A stretch of DNA of 10,361 nt from UBA4738 sp002413305. GTDB taxonomy: Bacteria > Actinomycetota > UBA4738. Under the pieces are notes generated by a model. The model was not told the origin of the DNA, did no database searches, and was given only the letters and a program-made list of their open reading frames with translations. Position numbers and translations under genes: made by a program. Location of the stretch: NCBI GenBank assembly GCA_036847185.1, contig DAIUAM010000073.1:1-10361 (forward strand), written 5' to 3'. This document shows positions 6,055-10,361 of this stretch, one piece after another (positions within the stretch are counted from its first letter, which is position 1; every line of letters begins with the position of its first letter).

Positions 6055-6083
6055 GCGGCCCGGAGGCCGCGTTTCCCGTTTCC
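6055..6083 (+). terminator. probable terminator after the integrase gene
   Basis: GCGGCC (6055-6060), loop CGGA, GGCCGC (6065-6070) form a 6-bp GC hairpin. It is followed by GTTTCCCGTTTCC, a T-rich but interrupted tail. It lies 21 bp after the integrase stop and before the oppositely oriented tRNA, so it would stop integrase transcripts from entering the tRNA antisense. The broken T-tract limits certainty. Confidence 0.5.
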
Positions 6084-6098
6084 GCAGGTAGATCGGGG

Positions 6099-6125
6099 TG
6101 CGAGAGGGGGGAGTTGAACCCCCAC
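6099..6125. other. probable attachment-site region (tRNA-Leu 3' end)
   Basis: The 3' end of the tRNA (T-arm and acceptor, 6099-6125) faces the integrase gene, the classical arrangement when an element inserts into a tRNA 3' end and restores it with its own copy. No second copy of this stretch was noticed in the window, so the other junction should lie left of position 1. The exact crossover core cannot be set from one junction. Confidence 0.5.
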
Positions 6126-6183
6126 GCCCTTTCGGGCACCGGATCCTAAGTCCGGCGCGTCTACCGGGTTCCGCCACTCTCGC
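6099..6183 (-). tRNA. tRNA-Leu, anticodon UAG
   Basis: On the minus strand the 85-nt sequence folds as a class II tRNA. The acceptor is GCGAGAG/CTCTCGC with discriminator A, and the D-stem is GCG/CGC. The anticodon stem CCGGA/TCCGG has loop CTTAGGA (anticodon TAG, reading CUA). The long variable arm is GCCC-GAAA-GGGC, and the T-arm is GGGGG-TTCAACT-CCCCC. The long variable arm and anticodon fix the identity as leucine. CCA is not encoded. A TACACT box at 6205-6200 could be its -10. The anticodon reads CUA leucine codons and is not an amber suppressor. Confidence 0.96.
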
Positions 6184-6254
6184 GAAAGGTGCTGGTCAGA
6201 GTGTATGCCGAGCCTGACCCGCCGCCCCAGGCTGTGGAGCGACCGGCGGCTGAC

Positions 6255-7688
6255 TCATGAAGCCGCCGGAGTGATGTTCCGGTTCACGCGGAACAGGTTC
6301 TCCGGGTCGAAGGAAGCCTTGATGCGCCGAAGCCGTTCGTGGTTCTTCCCATACGCGTCGGCGATCCGAGCGCTGTCGTCCTCGGCCACCTGGAAGTTGA
6401 CGTAGTTCCCGCCGGTCGAGAAGGGCCGGATCCTCTTCCACCCTTCCCGCACCCAAGCCACCTGCTCCTCGCCAGCGCCTCCCTCTGGCCACGCACCGGC
6501 GAACCCCGTCAGATACCGCGCGCCGCGGTTGCCCACGGCCCCGTCGTCGTCCGCGCGCTCGTTCAGGGCACCGCCGATGTGGAAGATGACCGAGTTGGAC
6601 AACGGCGAGGGGGCCATAAGCGCATCGTCGCGGAAGGCGTCGAGGAAGCCCGTCGACAGCTCGGGCAGGAACTCGGACTTCCAGTAGTAGTTGAGCCCCT
6701 TCGGTTCGGCACCGTCGAGCATCGACTGTTGGGCCACGTACGGCTTCTCCATGACGAGGTCCACGATCGGGTTCCCGAGCCCGCGAACCGGGGCGAGGTC
6801 CGTCTGCGGATCTCGGCCGCTGTGGCACACCAGCATGCCGATGACGAGCTTGCCGTGCCACGGCGTGGGGACGAATGGGGCAGGCGGAGCCGGGCGGATG
6901 GTCAAGGCGGACGTCAGCTCGCGAGGCGCCGACTAGGTGAGGTCGCGGTAGGTCCTGAGCACCTCGTCGGCCCGGTCGGCGCTCCACAGGATGAGGCCGC
7001 CGGTGATGGTCGGCCCGACCTCATGGAGGCGAAACGTGAACCGGGTGACCACGCCGAGGTTGCCGCCCCCGCCCCGCAGGCCCCAGAAGAGCTCCGCGTT
7101 CGTCTCTCGATTGGCGACGACGGTCTCGCCGGCGGCGGTGACGATCTCAACCTCTTCGAGGTTGTCGACTGCCCACCCGAAGCGCCGCGTCAGGTAGCCG
7201 AAGCCGCCGCCGAGCGTCAGGCCCGCCACGCCGGTCTCCGAAACGAAGCCGAGCACGGTAGCCAGCCCATGTTCCTGCGTTGCCCGATCGACATCCCGGA
7301 GCAAGCAACCGGGTCCGACGTTCGCCAGCCGGACATCGGGATCCACGGTGACGCGTCGCATGCGGGACATGTCGAGCGTGAGGCCGCGCTCGGCGAGGGA
7401 GGTTCCGGCGATGTTGTGGCCTCCGCCCTTGATGCTCATCAGGATCCCGCCCCGGCGGGCGAAGTCAACAGCGGCGGTGACGTCGCGGGCCGATGTGGGT
7501 TGGACGATGAGAGCAGGGACCTTGGCCACCGTTCTGTTCCAGATCAGCACTGCGTCGTCCCAGCCCTCGTCGCCCGGGTGGACGAGGGGGCCTTCGACCC
7601 GGGCATCCAGGGTGTCCAGTTCCCCCTGAGTCACTTCGACGGTTCCACCGTCGAGGCTGGCGATCCGGATCCCCGTCGTGGCCCTCAT
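6255..7688 (-). pseudogene. FAD-linked oxidoreductase (VAO/BBE family) interrupted by in-frame TAG
   Basis: One reading frame of 478 codons, the usual length for berberine-bridge-enzyme-like oxidoreductases, is interrupted only by TAG at 6935-6933 (codon 252). Before the stop is the FAD_binding_4 domain: SIKGGGHNIAGTS with H91 as the likely covalent flavin attachment, GLTLGGGFGYLTRRFG (157-171), and FWGLRGGGGNLGVVT. The Cys used for a second flavin bond in bicovalent members is not evident. After the stop come the substrate domain (MEKPYVAQQSMLDG, GLNYYWKSEFL) and the C-terminal BBE motif (NYVNFQVAEDD ... SFDPENLFRVNRNI). The junction YRDLT-stop-SAPRELT aligns without a gap, so a point nonsense change is indicated. 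Such enzymes oxidise alcohols, sugars or secondary metabolites; the substrate is unknown. ATG 7688 overlaps the acetyltransferase stop (ATGA). A base error or two separate chains cannot be excluded. Confidence 0.85.
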
Positions 7689-8377
7689 CCGGCCGCCTCC
7701 GCGGTCCTCTGCGGGTCACGCCACATCGTCCAACCCTCCGGGCCCGCCGGGAGCGGGTGGATCTCCTCTCGAACGACGAATCCCCGATGCTGGTAGAGAG
7801 CTTTCGTGCCCACGCCGAACGTCTCCAGGTAACACGGCATCCCCTGGGCGTCGGCGAGGGAGATCACCTCCTGGGCGAGGCGGCCTCCGATCCCGCGACC
7901 GTGGAGCTCGGGCTCAACCGCCACCCACATCAGGTACCAGTGCGGCTCCTTCGGGTGGAGGCGTTCGAACTCCTTCAGCACCTTCAGGAGCTCGCGCGAG
8001 GACGGCGCCCTGGCCAGCAACTTGATGAACGCCGGCATCATCGAAAGCATGAAACGGGCCTGCTTCCGGCCGCGCATCGGATAGCCGCCCGGAGGGACCC
8101 GGATGCCGGCGCCGACGAGCCGGCCGTCGAGGCAGGCCGTGTGGATGTGGCCCAACGGGAGGAAGGAGCGGATCATGACCCTGAACATCGGAACGAGCGC
8201 CCGCTCTCTGGCCCGCCGGCTCCGGCCCCGCAATAGATAGGAGAAGAAGCGTTCGTCCGCGAAACCTCGTGCGAACAACCTGGCTGCCTCCTTGATCTGC
8301 CCGCGCTCCAACCGGCCGATGGAGATGGCCTCACCGTTCGGTTCCTTCAGTGCCTCGGTGTCGTCGGCCCGCATCAT
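7685..8377 (-). CDS. GNAT-family N-acetyltransferase
   Basis: This 230-residue protein has the acetyl-CoA-binding GNAT core in its C-terminal half. WVAVEPELHGRGIGGRLAQEV (151-171) carries the (Q/R)xxGxG/A motif A as HGRGIGG (159-165). Motif B follows with LETFGVGTKALYQHRGF (184-200). The N-terminal half (ARLFARGFADERFFSYLLRG, 32-51) resembles the acceptor-binding part of small-molecule or amine acetyltransferases of this size. The substrate cannot be read from sequence. The start ATG 8377-8375 lies 5 nt after GGAGG, better than the adjacent second ATG. It is the first gene of a two-gene operon, and its stop overlaps the oxidoreductase ATG. It is the only fully intact gene in the host segment. 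Confidence 0.9.
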   Translation of the reverse strand: MMRADDTEALKEPNGEAISIGRLERGQIKEAARLFARGFADERFFSYLLRGRSRRARERALVPMFRVMIRSFLPLGHIHTACLDGRLVGAGIRVPPGGYPMRGRKQARFMLSMMPAFIKLLARAPSSRELLKVLKEFERLHPKEPHWYLMWVAVEPELHGRGIGGRLAQEVISLADAQGMPCYLETFGVGTKALYQHRGFVVREEIHPLPAGPEGWTMWRDPQRTAEAAG

Positions 8378-8536
8378 GGTCGCCTCCAGGTAGGTGGGTG
8401 GACCCCTCGATCCGAAACGCTAGGGGAACGGCGTGGTCACCGCATCGGGAGAATTGCGCAATTCGAGCCGGCGGGGAGGATGGGCAATTCTGCCCATGCC
8501 CGAGGGACCGCACGGCCAGGAAGTCCCTGGCGGCTC
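8378..8536. promoter_or_regulatory. intergenic region with two GCAATTC palindromes
   Basis: This 159-bp gap lies between the LuxR gene end and the acetyltransferase start. It holds a perfect 14-bp palindrome GAATTGCGCAATTC (8451-8464) and a hairpin ATGGGCA-ATTC-TGCCCAT (8480-8497); both contain GCAATTC on the same strand, 26 bp apart. A weaker hairpin CCAGG-AAGTC-CCTGG (8516-8530) sits just after the LuxR stop but has no T-tract. The palindromes are plausible operators for the acetyltransferase-oxidoreductase operon. I could not place convincing -35/-10 boxes. Confidence 0.45.
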
Positions 8537-10163
8537 CTAGACGAGTTCGTGCTGGTAGGCATACGCCGTGGCTGCGGCTCTGCTCGACAGCCCCAGCTTG
8601 GTGAAGATGTTGCTGACATGGCGAGCCGCGGTCTTCTCGCTGATGACGAGCTCCGCAGCGATGGCCCGGTTGGTCTTGCCCTCCGCCACGAGGAGCAGGA
8701 CCTCCAGCTCCCGTCCGGAGAGACGGCCTGAGACCTTGGCCATCGCCGGCCGAGGGAGTCCCTTCATCCGGGCGAGATCGGGCGCCGCGCCAAGCTGCTC
8801 CAAGGCCAGGCGGGCCACCTCCAGCTCCATGTCCGCGCTGTCCCGGTCCCCGAGCTCCCGGAGGGCCGATGCGATCAGGGTCCGGACTCTGGCGCCCTCG
8901 TACGGCGCCTCGAGCTCCAGCCAGGCCTTCAACGCAGCGTGCAGAGCGTCGAGTGCGGCTCGTGGATCGCCCTCGGCCAAGAGGACCGCCCCGGTGGCTT
9001 GGGCGGCCACGGCGTAGAGGAATCGTGCGTTCATCTCCTCGGCGATCCTCGACAGCCGATCGGCGGCGGCGCGGGCGGCTGGCACGTCGCCGGCGGCAAG
9101 CACGATCTCGACGAACGAGGGAAGCAGCCGTGACAAGGCCGCTCCGTCCTCGGCCTCATCCAGCCCGCGGCGGATGTACGTCGCCGCGCTGTCGAGCTGG
9201 CCTTGGGTGAGCCGAAGCAGTGCCAAGCCGGGCTGGGGGCGCCGTCCCACTGATTGGCCTTGCTGTAGGCCCGTTCGGCCTCGGCCAACTCGCCGCGAAG
9301 CCGGTGCAGTTCGGCCAGCTGATAGAAGGCGGCGCCGACCGCCGGGCTGCCCGAGAGCCGCTCACACGCCCGCGTCGCCTCGTTCACGGCGTCGGGCCAC
9401 GCCCCGCGCAGCTGCAACACCTCGGCTCGATGCACCAGACACTGACCTCGGTATGGCACGAGGTCCGGTTGAGAATCGCACCAATCGCTCAGGGCTTCGG
9501 TCCATTCCTGCGCCCGACGAAGATCGAAGATCTCCTGGCATGCTTCGATCACGGCGCAATAGACCGTCCCGACGATGACCGGAGACACCTCTCCAGCCGT
9601 GACCGCAACCATGGCCTCGTCGAGCAGTCCGACGCCCTCGGGCGCCTGGCCCAGCCGGATCAACGCCTGACCGCGGCCCAACCGTGCCAGGGTCATGAGA
9701 TCCGGTTCGCCGAACCGGTTGGCGATCTCGTCGGCCCGCTCGAATGCGGCGCATGCGGCTCGGGCATCGCCTGACGCCAGATGCCGCAGTGCGGTCGGAA
9801 TGAGCAGGTACCCCTGCTCCGCGCAGTCCAGATCGGCCTCGTCGAGCAGCCGCTTGGCCCGGGCGAGCCAGCCGCCCCCGCGGGCATGCTCGCCCTTGTT
9901 CAGCAGGCCGAACGCCAGCCAGAAGGCGCACCGAGCGGCTCGCGCTGCATCGCCAAGGCGGAGACACTCGTGGTGGGCGCGGGCCCAGATCTGGCACTTT
10001 CGTCGTCTCGGCCGACCAGATGGGCAGCCACGGCGAGGCGCTCCAGATCCCCGATCTCCAGGGGCGCTTCATGATCGGAAGCCATCAGCTGGGCGAAGGC
10101 CTCCCCCCATTGCTGTCCCGCGTAGGCTCCGCGGCCGCGATGGAGTTGATCGGATCTGCTCAT
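8537..10163 (-). pseudogene. LuxR-family regulator with TPR-like region, two frameshifts
   Basis: Three consecutive frames together encode one regulator of about 542 residues. The N-terminal part (10163-9993; MSRSDQLHRGRGAYAGQQW ... GRDDESA) continues in a second frame as QIWARAHHECLRLGDAARAA and a run of TPR-like helices (TALRHLASGDARAACAAFE, GTVYCAVIEACQEIFDLRRA, AAFYQLAELHRLRGELAEAE) to KANQW at 9247. The third frame resumes at GRRPQPGLALLRLTQGQ and ends in a GerE/LuxR HTH (LSGRELEVLLLVAEGKTNR, TAARHVSNIFTKLGLSSRA). Each junction is repaired by adding one base to a short run: CC at about 9994 and GGG at about 9247. The family is common in high-GC actinobacteria as stand-alone regulators. 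ATG 10163 follows GGGAG with suitable spacing. Whether the lesions are real decay or sequence error cannot be told here. If real, the HTH is lost. Confidence 0.85.
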
Positions 10164-10273
10164 GACCTCTCCCACACTGGAGGAACTCTAGCGAGGTTCC
10201 CCGCATCGGATCGCCTCTTGAAGAGACGGGGCGGGCGCGGCGAATCTATCGGTTCCGCCACCTCTCCGGCCGT

Positions 10274-10302
10274 TTGACCGGCTCGAGAATACTAAGTATG
10301 CT
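10274..10302 (+). promoter_or_regulatory. promoter of the PadR gene
   Basis: TTGACC (-35, 10274-10279), a 17-bp spacer and TATGCT (-10, 10297-10302) form the best sigma-70-type promoter in the window. Transcription would begin around 10309, giving a leader of about 24 nt before GTG 10333. Confidence 0.65.
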
Positions 10303-10311
10303 ACTAGGTAT
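10289..10311. promoter_or_regulatory. candidate PadR operator (two TACTARGTA boxes)
   Basis: TACTAAGTA (10290-10298, a palindrome around its central A) and TACTAGGTA (10302-10310, near-palindromic) are 12 bp apart. They sit on and just after the -10 box, so a bound protein would block transcription. Autoregulation is usual for PadR repressors. The assignment of PadR to these boxes is inferred from position. Confidence 0.5.
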
Positions 10312-10332
10312 GAACTCGGGTGGCGGTCAGGT

Positions 10333-10361
10333 GTGAGCGTCCGGCATGCCCTGCTGGCACT
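10333..10361 (+). CDS. PadR-family transcriptional regulator (N-terminus only)
   Basis: From GTG 10333 the frame reads MSVRHALLAL before the window ends. This is the characteristic opening of the PadR N-terminal winged-helix domain, whose members typically begin 'MSVRHALLALL...GP.YGYEL'. Only nine complete codons are visible, so the call rests on this opening, the strong promoter and the operator-like boxes just upstream. PadR proteins are small-molecule-responsive repressors, usually of detoxification or efflux genes. The gene is divergent from the LuxR gene. Confidence 0.6.

Larger units (their letters stand above)
10164..10332. promoter_or_regulatory. divergent promoter region, LuxR gene / PadR gene
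   Basis: These 169 bp separate the two divergently read regulators. The right third contains the PadR promoter and operator boxes. On the minus strand, TAGAGT in CGCTAGAGTTCC lies near the LuxR gene and could be a -10, but no good -35 is seen. A short palindrome CTCTTGAAGAG (10215-10225) lies in between. Confidence 0.45.

Noticed and set aside
6099..6183. tRNA with UAG anticodon considered as an amber suppressor explaining the TAG in the oxidoreductase
   Set aside because: Anticodon UAG pairs with codon CUA (leucine); suppression of UAG needs anticodon CUA.
6339..7796. Plus-strand open frame of 485 codons opposite the oxidoreductase
   Set aside because: No recognisable domain; the opposite strand encodes clear flavin-binding and BBE motifs.
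1..10361. CRISPR array or insertion sequence
   Set aside because: No regularly spaced direct repeats of CRISPR size and no transposase or IS-type terminal repeats were seen on either strand.

Overview
The window is very GC-rich, with strong third-position GC bias. It carries actinobacterial hallmarks: GTG starts, chains of ATGA/GTGA-overlapping genes, an apparently leaderless promoter, a LuxR regulator with a large helical-repeat region, and a PadR regulator. It most likely comes from an actinomycete-lineage genome (Actinomycetota); I cannot name a genus. It splits cleanly at a tRNA-Leu(UAG) gene at 6099-6183 on the minus strand.

Left part (1-6098): the integrase-proximal end of an integrated mobile element, whose far end lies outside the window. 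A tyrosine integrase (4894-6033, +) points at the 3' end of the tRNA. It is translationally coupled to a 243-residue accessory protein driven by a TTGACA-type promoter. Across a 133-bp control region, a divergent minus-strand operon encodes an XRE-type repressor, an excisionase-like MerR-fold HTH protein, a 170-residue unknown protein, a 137-residue protein that looks like the front half of a larger plasmid/phage ATPase family, and a P4/D5-type SF3 primase-helicase. All five genes overlap their neighbours by a few bases. Further left are a convergent zinc-ribbon protein (+), a SWIM zinc-finger mini-protein (-) and a partial Cys/His-rich protein (-). The repertoire (integrase, divergent repressor, excisionase, replicative helicase, no structural genes seen) fits a small integrative plasmid or a phage satellite.

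The most interesting item is a cluster of five 9-bp CCCGGCCCA/TGGGCCGGG motifs at 1074-1173. They are spaced by one helical turn within each pair and are followed by an AT-rich stretch. They lie inside the helicase gene, in the linker before a C-terminal HTH-like tail. This looks like a replication origin embedded in its initiator gene, as in lambda O. Three TGACCAAT copies between the integrase stop and the tRNA look like recombinase arm sites.

Right part (6184-10361): host chromosome. A GNAT acetyltransferase overlaps a FAD-linked oxidoreductase gene (BBE/VAO family) that carries an in-frame TAG. Upstream of these is a TPR-like LuxR regulator of about 542 residues, broken by two apparent single-base deletions. 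At the right edge a PadR-family regulator begins, divergent from it, with a clear promoter whose -10 region is covered by two TACTARGTA boxes. Three lesions fall in this 4-kb host segment and none is evident in the 6-kb element.
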